Assembly (NCBI RefSeq): GCF_002858935.1
Contig: NZ_PJRT01000002.1
Coordinates: 124,001 to 188,000, forward strand
DNA from: Pantoea endophytica
GTDB lineage: Bacteria > Pseudomonadota > Gammaproteobacteria > Enterobacterales > Enterobacteriaceae
Direction: 5' to 3'
DNA length: 64,000 bases
Shown here: one piece after another, positions 9,545 through 20,172 of the stretch
Numbering within the stretch: position 1 is the stretch's first letter
Layout: each line of letters opens with the position of its first letter
Program-made: the position numbers and the translations under genes
The notes under the pieces: model-generated
Database searches by the model: none
Told to the model about the DNA's origin: nothing
The model's input: only the letters and a program-made list of their open reading frames with translations

Positions 9545-12500
9545 ATGAAAAGAATGTTAATTAACGCAACTCAGCAGGAGGAGTTGCGCGTTGCCCTGGT
9601 TGATGGACAACGTCTGTACGATCTGGATATTGAAAGTCCTGGACACGAACAGAAAAAAGCCAACATATACAAAGGTAAAATCACCCGCGTTGAACCCAGC
9701 CTTGAAGCTGCATTTGTCGATTATGGTGCAGAACGTCACGGTTTCCTCCCTCTGAAAGAAATTTCCCGCGAATACTTCCCCGCCAATTACAACGCACATG
9801 GTCGTCCGAATATCAAAGATGTGCTGCGTGAAGGTCAGGAAGTTATCGTTCAAATTGATAAAGAGGAACGCGGTAATAAAGGTGCAGCACTCACCACCTT
9901 TATTTCCCTGGCCGGTAGCTATCTGGTATTGATGCCGAACAACCCACGTGCCGGTGGTATTTCACGCCGCATTGAGGGCGACGACCGTACCGAATTAAAA
10001 GAAGCACTTTCCGCACTGGAACTTCCAGACGGCATGGGATTGATCGTCCGCACTGCGGGCGTGGGTAAATCTGCCGAATCACTGCAGTGGGATCTCAGCT
10101 TCCGTATGAAGCACTGGGAAGCCATTAAGAAAGCCGCAGATAGCCGCCCAGCGCCTTTCCTGATCCATCAGGAAAGCAACGTTATCGTGCGCGCCTTCCG
10201 CGACTATCTGCGTCAGGATATCGGTGAAATCCTTATCGATAATCCAAAAGTACTGGAACTGGCCCGTCAGCACATTGCTGCACTGGGTCGTCCGGACTTC
10301 AGCAGCAAAATCAAACTCTACACCGGTGAAATCCCGCTGTTCAGCCACTACCAAATCGAATCGCAGATTGAATCCGCCTTTCAGCGTGAAGTGCGTCTGC
10401 CATCAGGCGGATCGATTGTTATCGATAGCACCGAAGCCCTGACGGCGATTGATATCAACTCCGCACGCGCTACTCGCGGCGGTGATATCGAAGAAACCGC
10501 GTACAACACCAACCTGGAAGCGGCCGATGAGATTGCACGCCAATTGCGTCTGCGCGATCTCGGCGGCCTGATTGTTATCGACTTCATCGACATGACGCCA
10601 GTACGCCACCAGCGCGCGGTGGAAAACCGCCTGCGTGAAGCAGTACGTCAGGATCGTGCGCGTATTCAGATCAGCCACATTTCACGCTTCGGCTTGCTGG
10701 AGATGTCGCGTCAGCGTCTGAGCCCGTCACTGGGTGAATCCAGCCATCACGTCTGCCCACGCTGCAGCGGAACCGGCACCATCCGTGATAACGAATCGCT
10801 GTCGCTGTCTATTCTGCGTCTGATTGAAGAAGAAGCGCTGAAAGACAACACTAAAGAAGTGCATGCCATTGTGCCGGTTCAGGTCGCCTCTTACCTGCTG
10901 AACGAAAAGCGTGATGCCGTTAGCGCCATCGAAAAACGCCAGGGCGGTGTGCGTGCCATCATCGTGCCAAACGATCAGATGGAAACGCCACACTACTCGG
11001 TACTGCGTGTTCGTACTGGCGAAGAGACGCAAACGCTGAGCTATCACTTACCGAAACTGCACGAAGCGGAAATGGCGCTGCCTTCTGAAGAAGAGCACGC
11101 TGAGCGTCGTCGTCCGGAGCAGCCAGCACTGGCCGCTTTCGCGATGCCTGATGCGCCGCCTGCGCCGGTTGAAGTGGTGAAAGAAACTCAGCCAGCGGCA
11201 GAAGTGAAAACCAAACCAGCAGTTGCTGCGCCTGCAGTAACCAACACTGGTTTCGTGGCTCGCCTGCTGAGTGGCTTGAAGAAACTGTTTGCCGGTGATG
11301 CGCCTGCTGCGGCGCCTGCTGAAACTAAGCAGGAAGCCCCAGCCGTTGTTGCCGCTGAATCTGAAACCACCCAGCAGCGTGGCGAACGTCGTAACAATAA
11401 CAACCGTCGCAACAATCGTCGTGAACGTACGCCGCGTAATGGCGAGAACGGTCAGGTGCGCGAAGGTCGTGAACCGCGCGAGCCGCGCGAAGCACGTGAG
11501 CCACGTGAAGCCCGCGAACCGCGTGATAATCAGGACAACCGTCGTAACAAGCGTCAGAACGAGCCGCGTGAAGCGCGTCCAGTGCTGAGCGATGAAGCGC
11601 TTGAGCAACGTGATGAGCAGCAGCAACAGCGCCGCGAACAGCGTGCCGATCGCCAGCGTCGTCGTCAGGAAGAAAAACGTGCTCAGCAGCAGGATCAGAA
11701 AGCCGCTGAACCGGTTGTTCAGGCGCCTGCGGTTGACGAAAACGTTGAGCACGAAGAAGAACGCGTTCAGGTCATGCCGCGTCGTAAGCAGCGTCAGCTG
11801 TCACAGCGCGTGCGTGTTGGCGAAACGCCTGACATCACTGTCGAAGCGCCGGTGGTTCATGATGCTGCCGTTGAAACTGCGCCGCGTGCTCAGTACAAAG
11901 AGCATCCTGAAGCCAGCAATGACGAGCAAGATGATAGCGATAACCGTGATAGCGCCAATATGCCGCGCCGTTCACGTCGTTCACCGCGTCATCTGCGCGT
12001 AAGCGGTCAGCGTCGTCGTCGCTATCGTGACGAGCGTTACCCAACGCAGTCTGCAATGCCGCTGGAATCTGCTGCTGCTTCACCAGAAATGGCGTCAGGC
12101 AAAGTGTGGATCTCTTACCCGGTTGCGCAAGCGCAGGAAGAGTACAGCACGCAAGATGCGATGCATGAAGTGTCGGATTACGGTTACCAGCAAACACCGG
12201 ATGCCGAGACTCAACCCGCTGACGCTGTTGAACCGGCCGTTGAGCAGGTTGCCGCTGAAGAATCCGTACATCAGGTTGAACCGCAGGCGCACACCGATGT
12301 GCCCGTGGTGAATACGGATGACGTCACGCCGATTGCCGCGCCCGTTAACGAAGAGCCATCAGTGATCTCTGCTGCTGACGAACAGGTTGCACAGGAAACC
12401 GCGGCTGAAGCGGAACCGGCTGCCGTGGCTGAAGAAGCGAAGCCTGAAGTAAGCGAAGTGGCTGCAGTTGCTGAACAGGCGCCGGTGGATGTATCGCCAG

Positions 12501-12808
12501 CCGTTGAAGCTCAGGTTGAAGACGTGCTGGCTGCGCCAGTCGCGGCTGAAGCCGAAGTCACGCCAGTCACTGAACCTCATGCGCCGGTTGCAGCACGTGA
12601 TACCGCAGTAACCACGGTTGAGACGCGCTTCAAGCATCACGCGACTGCACCGATGACTAAAGCACCAGCACCGGCGTGGGAACCAGAACCGGTTCGCAAC
12701 AGCGACTGGGTCCGTCCAGCCTTTGGCTTTGAGGGCCGCGGCTCAGCCGGTGGTCACAGCGCGACGCATCAGGCAACCGCACCGGCAACCCGTCCGGAAA
12801 GCGCGTAA
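9545..12808 (+). CDS. rne: Ribonuclease E
   Basis: RNase E is the essential endonuclease of mRNA decay and rRNA/tRNA processing and the scaffold of the degradosome. The 1087-aa protein has the conserved catalytic half (residues 1-530), with the S1 domain near 35-125, the 5' sensor and DNase I-like parts, and the zinc-link CPRCSGTG near 404. The C-terminal half is disordered: an amphipathic membrane-anchor-like segment near residue 567 ([14 protein letters not shown]), an Arg-rich RNA-binding region (about 610-730) with EPREAR-type repeats, and long Pro/Ala/Glu-rich stretches that would hold the helicase, enolase and PNPase sites. Its leader probably gives autoregulation. Confidence 0.98.
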   Translation: MKRMLINATQQEELRVALVDGQRLYDLDIESPGHEQKKANIYKGKITRVEPSLEAAFVDYGAERHGFLPLKEISREYFPANYNAHGRPNIKDVLREGQEVIVQIDKEERGNKGAALTTFISLAGSYLVLMPNNPRAGGISRRIEGDDRTELKEALSALELPDGMGLIVRTAGVGKSAESLQWDLSFRMKHWEAIKKAADSRPAPFLIHQESNVIVRAFRDYLRQDIGEILIDNPKVLELARQHIAALGRPDFSSKIKLYTGEIPLFSHYQIESQIESAFQREVRLPSGGSIVIDSTEALTAIDINSARATRGGDIEETAYNTNLEAADEIARQLRLRDLGGLIVIDFIDMTPVRHQRAVENRLREAVRQDRARIQISHISRFGLLEMSRQRLSPSLGESSHHVCPRCSGTGTIRDNESLSLSILRLIEEEALKDNTKEVHAIVPVQVASYLLNEKRDAVSAIEKRQGGVRAIIVPNDQMETPHYSVLRVRTGEETQTLSYHLPKLHEAEMALPSEEEHAERRRPEQPALAAFAMPDAPPAPVEVVKETQPAAEVKTKPAVAAPAVTNTGFVARLLSGLKKLFAGDAPAAAPAETKQEAPAVVAAESETTQQRGERRNNNNRRNNRRERTPRNGENGQVREGREPREPREAREPREAREPRDNQDNRRNKRQNEPREARPVLSDEALEQRDEQQQQRREQRADRQRRRQEEKRAQQQDQKAAEPVVQAPAVDENVEHEEERVQVMPRRKQRQLSQRVRVGETPDITVEAPVVHDAAVETAPRAQYKEHPEASNDEQDDSDNRDSANMPRRSRRSPRHLRVSGQRRRRYRDERYPTQSAMPLESAAASPEMASGKVWISYPVAQAQEEYSTQDAMHEVSDYGYQQTPDAETQPADAVEPAVEQVAAEESVHQVEPQAHTDVPVVNTDDVTPIAAPVNEEPSVISAADEQVAQETAAEAEPAAVAEEAKPEVSEVAAVAEQAPVDVSPAVEAQVEDVLAAPVAAEAEVTPVTEPHAPVAARDTAVTTVETRFKHHATAPMTKAPAPAWEPEPVRNSDWVRPAFGFEGRGSAGGHSATHQATAPATRPESA

Positions 12809-12832
12809 CCTCTGGCAAGTCAGTCAACATCA

Positions 12833-12858
12833 AACCCCGGCCAGTCCGGGGTTTTTTA
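12833..12858 (+). terminator. rne terminator
   Basis: An 8-bp stem AACCCCGG/CCGGGGTT (12833-12840 with 12846-12853, 5-base loop) runs into a T-run. It lies 24 bases after the rne stop. Confidence 0.88.
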
Positions 12859-12876
12859 TTGCCTGCAGGCGGCATC

Positions 12877-12928
12877 TATGGCGACCGATTTACGCTAACG
12901 GACAACCATGACGCCATTTATGGCGACC
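12877..12928. repeat. Short palindromic repeat, ATGGCGACC type
   Basis: TATGGCGACC occurs at 12877-12886 and again at 12919-12928; the second is part of a palindrome CGCCAT-TT-ATGGCG (12912-12925). The same core, in a longer palindrome, occurs at 51839-51862. It lies between the converging rne and flgL terminators. Function unknown. Confidence 0.55.
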
Positions 12929-12940
12929 TGAATAACGGGC

Positions 12941-12975
12941 AAAAAAAATCCCACACCCCCAAAGGGAGGTGGGAG
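12941..12975 (-). terminator. flgKL terminator
   Basis: On the minus strand a GC-rich stem (TCCCACCTCCC with GGGGGTGTGGGA, slightly imperfect) is followed by eight Ts (12941-12948). It ends the flgK-flgL transcript about 45 bases after the flgL stop. Confidence 0.87.
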
Positions 12976-13020
12976 AAGCTAAGCGCACCCGGTTAAAGTA
13001 CGCTCAAAGGTTTAGGCTAA

Positions 13021-13983
13021 TTAAGAATTGAGTTGGAACAGCGACATCTGCGACATATCGGTAAAGGTCTTATACGAAGCTTGCAGTGCCGTCTGTTGCA
13101 TGGTGTAGCTGGAAATAGCCGCGGTGTAATCGACATCAACCAGGTCGCTCATTTGCGAACTAAGAATCAAATCTCGATCATCGCCTTGACCATCCAGCGT
13201 ATCCAACTCGGCCATTTGAGTTCCAATTGCAGAACGCACCGTAAGCACATTATTTAATGAGTTACTTAATCCACGGTTCGTTTTATTCATCGCGTCGGTA
13301 AAAGACTGTGTAGTAGCAGCATCAGCATTCTCTTGCGGTATTTTCAGCGCGGCAATCGCACCATCAAGCATTGCAAAAAGACTTTTTTCACTCGGCGTTC
13401 CATCCGGTTCAGGTTTAGCATTGCTGGTGATGGCCATAAACACCGAGCTTCCCGTATCGCTCACAGACATAGTGCGGCTTTCATCAACTTTCTGAGTAAT
13501 AGCTTCCGTCCCACCGACATACGTAACGCCACCAGCAGTATCAGAGAACGGCGCAACATCGGTTTTGTAACCAGCAAAAATGTAACGCCCGGAGCCGTCT
13601 TTACTGTTAGCCTGGTTCAGGATCTCATCACGAATTCCCTGCAACTGAGTGGCATACGACGCACGATCATCATCGCTGAGTGTGCCGGTGGATGCGGCAA
13701 CAATAATTTCCTGCGCTTTGGTAATACTTGACGTCACGCTGGACAGTGAATTCTCCTCCAGCGACAAACTTTGATTTGCGAAGCTACGCGCCGTCGCATA
13801 TTGGCTGCTTTTAGCCTGCGATTGTGACAACACGATGGAACGCGATGCTGCAATCGGATCGTCAGACGGGTTGCTAACACGACGTCCAGTAGAAAGCTGT
13901 GTTCCAACTTTTAACCAAGAAGATTGCGCATCGCTAATGCCGCGCACCTGCTGGTCGAAGATCATACTCGTGCTAAGTCTCAT
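13021..13983 (-). CDS. flgL: Flagellar hook-filament junction protein FlgL (HAP3)
   Basis: FlgL joins the hook to the flagellin filament and is secreted through the flagellar type III apparatus with chaperone FlgN. The 320-aa protein begins MRLSTSMIFDQQVRGI and has the flagellin-like N- and C-terminal coiled-coil D0/D1 regions (heptad-rich ends, QTALQASYKTF near the C-terminus). It lies 17 bp after flgK in the class 3 flgKL unit. A long 3' untranslated tail runs to the terminator at 12941. Confidence 0.96.
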   Translation of the reverse strand: MRLSTSMIFDQQVRGISDAQSSWLKVGTQLSTGRRVSNPSDDPIAASRSIVLSQSQAKSSQYATARSFANQSLSLEENSLSSVTSSITKAQEIIVAASTGTLSDDDRASYATQLQGIRDEILNQANSKDGSGRYIFAGYKTDVAPFSDTAGGVTYVGGTEAITQKVDESRTMSVSDTGSSVFMAITSNAKPEPDGTPSEKSLFAMLDGAIAALKIPQENADAATTQSFTDAMNKTNRGLSNSLNNVLTVRSAIGTQMAELDTLDGQGDDRDLILSSQMSDLVDVDYTAAISSYTMQQTALQASYKTFTDMSQMSLFQLNS

Positions 13984-14000
13984 GGTTATGATTTCTCCAA

Positions 14001-15644
14001 TTAGCCACGAATGCCCATCAAGGCATTAAAAATAGTATTTGCTGTTTGCAGAACCTGCGCATTCGCCATATAAAACTGCTGGTACCTGGTAAGGTTGGCA
14101 TACTCTTCATCAAGGTTCACGCCGGACACTGACTGCTGACGGTCACTAAGCTGAGTAACCACATTCTTCTGCGTGGTACTGGCGGTTTCAAGGGTGCTAG
14201 TTTTATTACCTACTGTACTGACCAGGCTGGCGTAAGCTTGCGAGATCGTCGCATTACCGTTCACTAACTTTTCATCTTGCAAAGCCAGCAGTTTTTGCGC
14301 GTTTGTATTATCACTTTCACCGCTGGTTGCGCTGGATGCCGCAGCAATTTGCGACTCATCGGTGATCGCGACCGACATGCCCGCAATGACGTTCTGGACC
14401 GGTTTGACCAGGAAACTGTCTTTCGCGTTAGGCGCGGGTGAGGTGCTCACCGTCAGTTTCAGGCCATCAAAGTTGAGGGTGCCGTCGGTCGCATCTGGCG
14501 TAACGCTAAACTTCACGTTGTCGGACATGCGGGTCACCGACCAGTTGCTGCCATCATAACTTACGGTGTAGTTAGAGGCTTTCATCGCGCTGGTGTCTGA
14601 CCATGCCGCCGTAACGGTAGCCGCTGAGGTATTTTTGCTGTTACCCACTACGGTTGGCGAACCGATATTAAAGAAGTTGCCCCCCTGGTCGCCGTTGCTG
14701 TCATAACCTTCGCTGTGCACGGTATTGAAGCTGGTGGTGAACGCTGCCGCTAACTGGCCGAGCTGATTTTGCGCGGTATCCAGATCCTGGGTGCGGAACG
14801 CCAGCAAACCGCCGAGTGAACCGGTGGTTAGCGTCTTCTCAGGGATCTCAACGTTACCTGCCTGCTTATCGACATAACCGACAGTGGTACGTGTTGAATC
14901 GCTGCTGGACGGCATCGCCACTAAGCTGGTGGAGTTTTTACCATTCACCAACGTCACACTGCCCATCGAGACAATATAGCTGCCGTCCTGCTGGGATACG
15001 TTCACGCCCACCACATTGTTCAGGCTATTCACCAGCTGATCGCGCTGATCCAGCAAATTGTTCGGCGCCGCGCCACCGCCGGTGGTCAGCTTGGCGATCT
15101 GGCTGTTCAGGTCGGCAATCTGGCTGGTGAAGGTGTTGATCTGATCGACGTTCGAGGCAATATCCGTGTTAACGCTATTTTGCATATTGTTGAGATATTG
15201 CGCGGTGGTCTGGAATTGGTTCACCAGGCCTTGGGCGTAGCTCAGCATTGACTGACGCGCCGAGGGATCGTTGGCGTTACTCACCACGTTCTGCACGTTG
15301 GTGAAGAAGCTTTGGATTGAGGTCGACAAGCTGGTGGTCGACGTCGACAGCAGATCGTCAATGTTGGAAATTTGGTTGTATTGCGTGTTCACTGCGCTGT
15401 AATTGGCGCTGGAGCCACGCAATTGCGCAGTAATGAACTCATCGTATTCACGCTGTACGCCGGAGAGCGTTACACCGTTGCCGTAATAGCTGTTGCCCTG
15501 CAAGGTGCTGTTCGACTGCGACAAAATCGCCGTCTGACGCGAATAGCCCGCTACCGTGTAATTACTGATGTTGTTACTGGTGGTGCTTAATGCAGCCTGT
15601 GCGGCGCTCAGCCCACTCATCGCTGAGTTAATTATGCTGGACAT
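14001..15644 (-). CDS. flgK: Flagellar hook-associated protein FlgK (HAP1)
   Basis: FlgK forms the first junction layer on top of the hook. The 547-aa protein starts MSSIINSAMSGLSAAQAALS and carries the rod/hook-family SNNISNYTVAGYSRQ motif near residue 25; the C-terminal coiled coil ends NTIFNALMGIRG. A near-consensus sigma-28 promoter lies 83 bp upstream, so flgKL is expressed when FlgM is exported, though read-through from flgBCDEFGHIJ is also likely. Confidence 0.97.
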   Translation of the reverse strand: MSSIINSAMSGLSAAQAALSTTSNNISNYTVAGYSRQTAILSQSNSTLQGNSYYGNGVTLSGVQREYDEFITAQLRGSSANYSAVNTQYNQISNIDDLLSTSTTSLSTSIQSFFTNVQNVVSNANDPSARQSMLSYAQGLVNQFQTTAQYLNNMQNSVNTDIASNVDQINTFTSQIADLNSQIAKLTTGGGAAPNNLLDQRDQLVNSLNNVVGVNVSQQDGSYIVSMGSVTLVNGKNSTSLVAMPSSSDSTRTTVGYVDKQAGNVEIPEKTLTTGSLGGLLAFRTQDLDTAQNQLGQLAAAFTTSFNTVHSEGYDSNGDQGGNFFNIGSPTVVGNSKNTSAATVTAAWSDTSAMKASNYTVSYDGSNWSVTRMSDNVKFSVTPDATDGTLNFDGLKLTVSTSPAPNAKDSFLVKPVQNVIAGMSVAITDESQIAAASSATSGESDNTNAQKLLALQDEKLVNGNATISQAYASLVSTVGNKTSTLETASTTQKNVVTQLSDRQQSVSGVNLDEEYANLTRYQQFYMANAQVLQTANTIFNALMGIRG

Positions 15645-15726
15645 CTCGGTTCCTTAATTTCCCGTTAACCGGGCTGGCAGTCATCAGTGCGATTGCGCGG
15701 ACGAGAACGCCCGCGGCATGTGATTG

Positions 15727-15753
15727 TTATCGGCGTGCTTAAGTGAAACTTGA
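15727..15753 (-). promoter_or_regulatory. Sigma-28 (FliA) promoter of flgKL
   Basis: Read on the minus strand: TCAAGTTT, 11 bases, GCCGATAA. This matches the sigma-28 consensus TAAAGTTT-N11-GCCGATAA at 15 of 16 positions with ideal spacing. Confidence 0.92.
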
Positions 15754-15762
15754 GAGCAAAAA

Positions 15763-16704
15763 TCAGAACAAATCGGTGATGTCGTTGCTATACGCCTTCA
15801 CCACTTTTTCGCCCATGTTTTTGAATTGCTGGATCATTCCCACCAGTTTCTGCGCATAGTTTGGATCGGTGGCGTAACCGGCGGCCTGCAAGGCACGCGC
15901 GCCCTGCTCGGCACTCGGTGCGTTGGCAACGGCGGCATAACGAGGATTATTGGACAGCAGTTTGACGTAATCGCTGAGCGCTTCCATATAGGAACCATAC
16001 ACACGGAAACTGGCGCGCACTTTCTTCGCTGCCCCGCCTTCGTATTCGGTGGTCATGATATCGGTGGTTTCGCCCTTCCAGTCGCCGCTCGCCTTGATGC
16101 CAAACACGTTGTAACTCGGCTTGCCGTCACGCGTCAGAATCTGTCGCTGGCCCCAGCCGGATTCCAGCGCGGCCTGCGCCAGAATCAGGTGATGCGGAAT
16201 ACCGCTCTGCTGGCTGGCGACCTGCGCCGGCTGCGCCAGCTGCGCGATAAAGTCGTTGCTGTCGCTCGGCAAACTGCTGGGCGAGACCGGCAAACGCGGC
16301 ACCGCTTTACGTACCATCTGCTCCAGCTGATTCGACGGCAGATTGCTATAGATGAAGCTGTTATCCAGCTTCATCGGCACCGTACCGGCGGTTTCGTCCG
16401 GCTCCTGAGCGGGCTGCATCTGCTTAACGATGATATCGGCCATGCCGAGACCACGTTTGCCTATGTCCTGTGCAATCTGCTGATCGTACATCGAGGTGAA
16501 AAGCCGCGTCTGATCGTTGCTCAGCAGGCCATCCTGCGGCAGCGCTGCACGCATGCTTTTCATCATCATCTGCACAAACATCCCTTCCACCTGTTTGGCC
16601 ACCTGCATCGCCTTCCCTTTCGGGTCGGCGGCGGCTTCGCGTTTCAGGTCGTTCAGCGAGCGGCTGTCGTACGCCGCATTCACCAGCGATTGCGTATCGT
16701 TCAT
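15763..16704 (-). CDS. flgJ: Flagellar rod assembly protein / muramidase FlgJ
   Basis: FlgJ caps the growing rod and hydrolyses peptidoglycan so the rod can pass. The 313-aa protein has the N-terminal rod-cap domain (about 1-100, KQVEGMFVQMMMKSMR) and a C-terminal glucosaminidase-type domain (about 150-300) with the catalytic Glu in AQAALESGWG and the YNVFGIKA motif. The start overlaps the flgI stop (TGATG), so translation is coupled. It is the last gene of the class 2 operon. Confidence 0.96.
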   Translation of the reverse strand: MNDTQSLVNAAYDSRSLNDLKREAAADPKGKAMQVAKQVEGMFVQMMMKSMRAALPQDGLLSNDQTRLFTSMYDQQIAQDIGKRGLGMADIIVKQMQPAQEPDETAGTVPMKLDNSFIYSNLPSNQLEQMVRKAVPRLPVSPSSLPSDSNDFIAQLAQPAQVASQQSGIPHHLILAQAALESGWGQRQILTRDGKPSYNVFGIKASGDWKGETTDIMTTEYEGGAAKKVRASFRVYGSYMEALSDYVKLLSNNPRYAAVANAPSAEQGARALQAAGYATDPNYAQKLVGMIQQFKNMGEKVVKAYSNDITDLF

Positions 16705-17810
16705 CAGATAATTTCCAGTTTGGCGCGCAAGCAGCCTGCGCTTTCCATCGATTGCAAAATCGACATCAGCTCAATCGGTGACGCACCCAGCGCATTCAGT
16801 GCACGCACCACGTTATTGAGGTTGGCGCTGGCGTTAACCCGTTGCAGCGCGCCGCCACTCTGGCGCAGATCGATCTGGGTATTGTTGGTGGTCACAGTCT
16901 GCCCACCCGCCAACGGCGTATCCGGCTGACTGACGTTCTGCTGCTGATTGACGGTAACCGACAGATTGCCCTGCGCCACCGCACAGGTGTTCAGCGTCAC
17001 TTCGCGGTTCATCACCACCGAACCGGTACGTGAGTTGATAATCACCTTGGCATCTTCGAGCGGCACCGCAACATCGAGGTTCTGAATTTCGGCCAGCAGA
17101 CGCACCTGAGAACTGTTATTCGGCGAGACGCGAATCTGCACAGTACGGGCATCCAGCGGCTGCGCCGAACCAATCCCACGGCTGTTGATGGCGTCGGCAA
17201 TGCGCTGCGCCATGCTGAAATCTTCATTATTCAGCTGCAGGTTAATGGTGTTCTGGCTACCAAAGTTGCTCTGCAGTTCACGCTCTACCGTGGCGCCGCC
17301 GGTAATGCGGCCACCGTTCAGCTGGTTAACCTGCACGCTGCTGCCACCGGCTGAAGCGCCGGCACCGCCGACCAGAATGTTACCCTGCGCCAGCGCATAA
17401 ACCTGGTTATCGACGCCTTTCATCGGCGTCATCAGCAGCGTACCGCCGCGCAAACTCTTGGCGTTACCCAGCGAAGAAACCACCACATCAACGGTTTGCC
17501 CCTGACGCGCAAAGGTTGGCAGCTTGGCGGTCACCATCACGGCCGCTACGTTTTTCAGCTGCATATTGGTGCCAGCCGGCACAGTAATGCCGAGCTGGGA
17601 GAGCATGTTGCTCACGGTTTGGGTGGTGAACGGCGTTTGGGTGGTCTGGTCACCGGTACCATCAAGGCCCACCACCAAACCGTAACCGATCAGCTGGTTG
17701 TCGCGCACGCCCTGCACGGAGGTCAGATCGCGGATGCGGTCAGCATGCGCCAGTAAGCTGAAACCGAGCAGCATGCCAAGGCTCAGGCGGAGCAGAGTCG
17801 TCATATTCAT
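16704..17810 (-). CDS. flgI: Flagellar P-ring protein FlgI
   Basis: FlgI forms the periplasmic P ring around the rod in the peptidoglycan layer. The 368-aa precursor has a Sec signal peptide cut after ...LLAHA (about residue 23), then [21 protein letters not shown], the typical mature start. It lies 12 bp after flgH. The first two codons leave a second ATG at residue 3 as an alternative start. Confidence 0.97.
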   Translation of the reverse strand: MNMTTLLRLSLGMLLGFSLLAHADRIRDLTSVQGVRDNQLIGYGLVVGLDGTGDQTTQTPFTTQTVSNMLSQLGITVPAGTNMQLKNVAAVMVTAKLPTFARQGQTVDVVVSSLGNAKSLRGGTLLMTPMKGVDNQVYALAQGNILVGGAGASAGGSSVQVNQLNGGRITGGATVERELQSNFGSQNTINLQLNNEDFSMAQRIADAINSRGIGSAQPLDARTVQIRVSPNNSSQVRLLAEIQNLDVAVPLEDAKVIINSRTGSVVMNREVTLNTCAVAQGNLSVTVNQQQNVSQPDTPLAGGQTVTTNNTQIDLRQSGGALQRVNASANLNNVVRALNALGASPIELMSILQSMESAGCLRAKLEII

Positions 17811-17822
17811 TGTTACTACCTC

Positions 17823-18533
17823 TTACATCGGCGAGACGTTCAGGAAGAAACGCTGGAACCAGCCCATCGTCTGCGCTTCATTGATATAACCATTTCCGAC
17901 GTACTCAATACGTGCATCGGCCACCTGCGTTGACAGCACCGCGTTGCTGGCGCTGATGGTGCGTGGGTTAACCACGCCCGAGAACCGGATAAATTCGGTG
18001 CCCTGGTTAATTTCGATCTGTTTCTCACCCACCACGCGCAGGTTGCCGTTCGACAACACCTGATTGACGGTGACGGTGATGGTGCCCGTAAAGGTGTTGT
18101 TGGCCGTCGCGCCACCTTTACCGGCGAAGTCATTTTTGCCATTGGCATCCAGCGTGGCTTTTTCGCCACCAGCACCCACCAGACCGCTCAGGCCGGTTGG
18201 TACACCTGTCACACCAAAACTGTTGCTGCCATCGCGGCTGGCATTGGCCGAAGAACTTTTGCTGGCGCTGACGTTTTCCTGCAAGGTGATCGTCAATGTA
18301 TCGCCAATGTTGCGTGGACGACGATCCTCAAACAGCGGCTGATAGCCGTAGTTCAGCGGTGCGACGCCCTGAAAAATGGAACCGTTCACCACCGGCGGTG
18401 CGGATGGCGTCGGCTCTGCCGTAGTCGATCCCTGTACCAGTGGTGTGCGCGGAACCAGCGCACAACCGTTAAGCGTGAGTAGCAGCGTGGCTACCAACCA
18501 ATGACCAGGCTTGAGAATCACTTGCTTCGCCAC
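17823..18533 (-). CDS. flgH: Flagellar L-ring lipoprotein FlgH
   Basis: FlgH forms the outer-membrane L ring. The 236-aa precursor has a lipoprotein signal with lipobox LNGC (Cys near residue 24). The family segments [15 protein letters not shown] and [20 protein letters not shown] follow. It lies 12 bp before flgI and 60 bp after flgG. Confidence 0.97.
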   Translation of the reverse strand: MAKQVILKPGHWLVATLLLTLNGCALVPRTPLVQGSTTAEPTPSAPPVVNGSIFQGVAPLNYGYQPLFEDRRPRNIGDTLTITLQENVSASKSSSANASRDGSNSFGVTGVPTGLSGLVGAGGEKATLDANGKNDFAGKGGATANNTFTGTITVTVNQVLSNGNLRVVGEKQIEINQGTEFIRFSGVVNPRTISASNAVLSTQVADARIEYVGNGYINEAQTMGWFQRFFLNVSPM

Positions 18534-18593
18534 TTTTTGACCTTCTTCATGTTGCTTAATCAGGCCAGCGGAGCTGGCCCAACGACACCAGCA

Positions 18594-19376
18594 TTACAGC
18601 TGGGTTAACTTCGCCAGCATCTGATCGGAGGTGCTGATCGCTTTACTGTTGATCTCGTAGGCGCGCTGCGTCTGAATCATGGTGACCAGCTCTTCCGCCA
18701 CGTTGACGTTCGAGGTTTCGACATAACCCTGATACAGCAGACCCGCGCCGTTCTGGCCTGGCGTACTCTGCGTCGCCGCACCGGATGCCTGCGTCTCCTG
18801 ATAGAGGTTTTCACCCTGGCTGTTCAGGCCCGCATCGTTCATGAAGGTGCTCAGCGTCAGCTGACCGACCTGCGCCGGGTTGGTCTGGCCCTGCTGCGTT
18901 ACGCTCACCACGCCATCGCGCGAGATCGTGATGCTGGTGGCGTTAGCCGGAATAGTGATGCCTGGCTGTACCGGATAACCGGCGTTAGTCACCAGCTGAC
19001 CGTTCTGGTCAACCTGGAATGAACCATCACGGGTATACGCCGAGGTGCCGTCCGGCATCTGCACTTCGAAATAACCCTGGCCGTTAATCGCCACGTCTTT
19101 CGAGTTGCTGGTCTGCGACAGGTTACCCTGCTGATGCAGACGTTCAGTGGTGACAGGACGCACACCGGTACCTATCTGCAAACCAGACGGCAGCGTGGTT
19201 TGCTCTGACGACTGCGTGCCCGGCTGACGCAGGGTTTGGTACATCAAATCTTCGAATACCGCGCGCGAACGTTTAAAGCCGTTGGTGCTTACGTTCGCGA
19301 GGTTGTTGGAGATGACGTCCATGTTGGTTTGCTGAGCGTCAAGACCGGTTTTGGCGATCCATAAAGAACGAATCAT
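18594..19376 (-). CDS. flgG: Flagellar distal rod protein FlgG
   Basis: FlgG builds the distal rod. The 260-aa protein begins [16 protein letters not shown], followed by the rod motif [16 protein letters not shown], and ends with the coiled coil [19 protein letters not shown]. These ends polymerise in the rod. It is 17 bp downstream of flgF. Confidence 0.98.
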   Translation of the reverse strand: MIRSLWIAKTGLDAQQTNMDVISNNLANVSTNGFKRSRAVFEDLMYQTLRQPGTQSSEQTTLPSGLQIGTGVRPVTTERLHQQGNLSQTSNSKDVAINGQGYFEVQMPDGTSAYTRDGSFQVDQNGQLVTNAGYPVQPGITIPANATSITISRDGVVSVTQQGQTNPAQVGQLTLSTFMNDAGLNSQGENLYQETQASGAATQSTPGQNGAGLLYQGYVETSNVNVAEELVTMIQTQRAYEINSKAISTSDQMLAKLTQL

Positions 19377-19393
19377 GGTGTTTTCCTTACGCC

Positions 19394-20152
19394 TTAGCTG
19401 CTCATGTTGAGCAAGCTGTTAGCTTTTTGTTCGTTTTCATCGACGTTGGAGATCACTTTCATCTGCATCTCAAAACGTCGGGCGTTGGCGATCATATCGA
19501 CCATGGTTTCCACCGGCTTGACGTTACTGCCCTCCAGCACGCCGGGCATCACCGTCATGGTGGCATCATTTGCCAGCGCAGCGCCGCGCGTCGCCTGGGT
19601 TTGCTGATTAGGACGGAACATGCCGTCATCACCGCGCTGCATCTCTTTACCGGTGGCGCGCACCAGCTTCAGGCGACCAATCTGCACCGTGGCATTGGGT
19701 GCATCACCGGCGTTACGCGAGGTGATGGTCCCGTCTGCCGCGATGGTCAATTCAGCGCCTTGCGGGATGGCGATCGGACCCCCATCGCCCATTACGGGAT
19801 TGCCCTGAATAGTCAAAATACCGGTCGCGCTGATCTGCATGTTGCCGTTGCGGGTATAAGCTTCGGTACCGTCAGCGGCACGCACCGCCAACCAGCCGTC
19901 CTGCGCGACCCCCACATCCAGCGTGCGGCCGGTGTTGTCCATCGAGCCCGGTGACATATCGGCGCCCGGCGTGGAAGCGGCAACCAGCGTACGCGTCGGC
20001 AGCGACCAGCCGCTGACCGGCACCGCGCGCAACGCGTTGAGCTGAGCACGAAAGCCCGGCGTTGAGGCGTTGGCGAGGTTGCTGGCCGTTACCGACTGCT
20101 GATCCAACGTCTGACTGGCCGCGCCCATGGCGGTATATATTGCGTGATCCAT
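19394..20152 (-). CDS. flgF: Flagellar proximal rod protein FlgF
   Basis: FlgF is a minor proximal rod subunit. The 252-aa protein begins [14 protein letters not shown] and carries the [15 protein letters not shown] motif near residue 25; the C-terminus ([16 protein letters not shown]) matches the rod family end. It lies between flgE (20-bp gap) and flgG. Confidence 0.97.
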   Translation of the reverse strand: MDHAIYTAMGAASQTLDQQSVTASNLANASTPGFRAQLNALRAVPVSGWSLPTRTLVAASTPGADMSPGSMDNTGRTLDVGVAQDGWLAVRAADGTEAYTRNGNMQISATGILTIQGNPVMGDGGPIAIPQGAELTIAADGTITSRNAGDAPNATVQIGRLKLVRATGKEMQRGDDGMFRPNQQTQATRGAALANDATMTVMPGVLEGSNVKPVETMVDMIANARRFEMQMKVISNVDENEQKANSLLNMSS

Positions 20153-20172
20153 AAAGCAATCCCGTTAGCGAA

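Noticed and set aside
11048..11752. A 234-codon open frame on the minus strand in rne
   Set aside because: It is the mirror of the repetitive Arg-rich RNase E region; its composition (long Thr/Leu/Phe runs) is an artefact of that.
15826..16929. A 367-codon open frame on the plus strand over flgJ and flgI
   Set aside because: It is rich in His and Arg and crosses two well-supported flagellar genes; antisense shadow of high-GC coding sequence.
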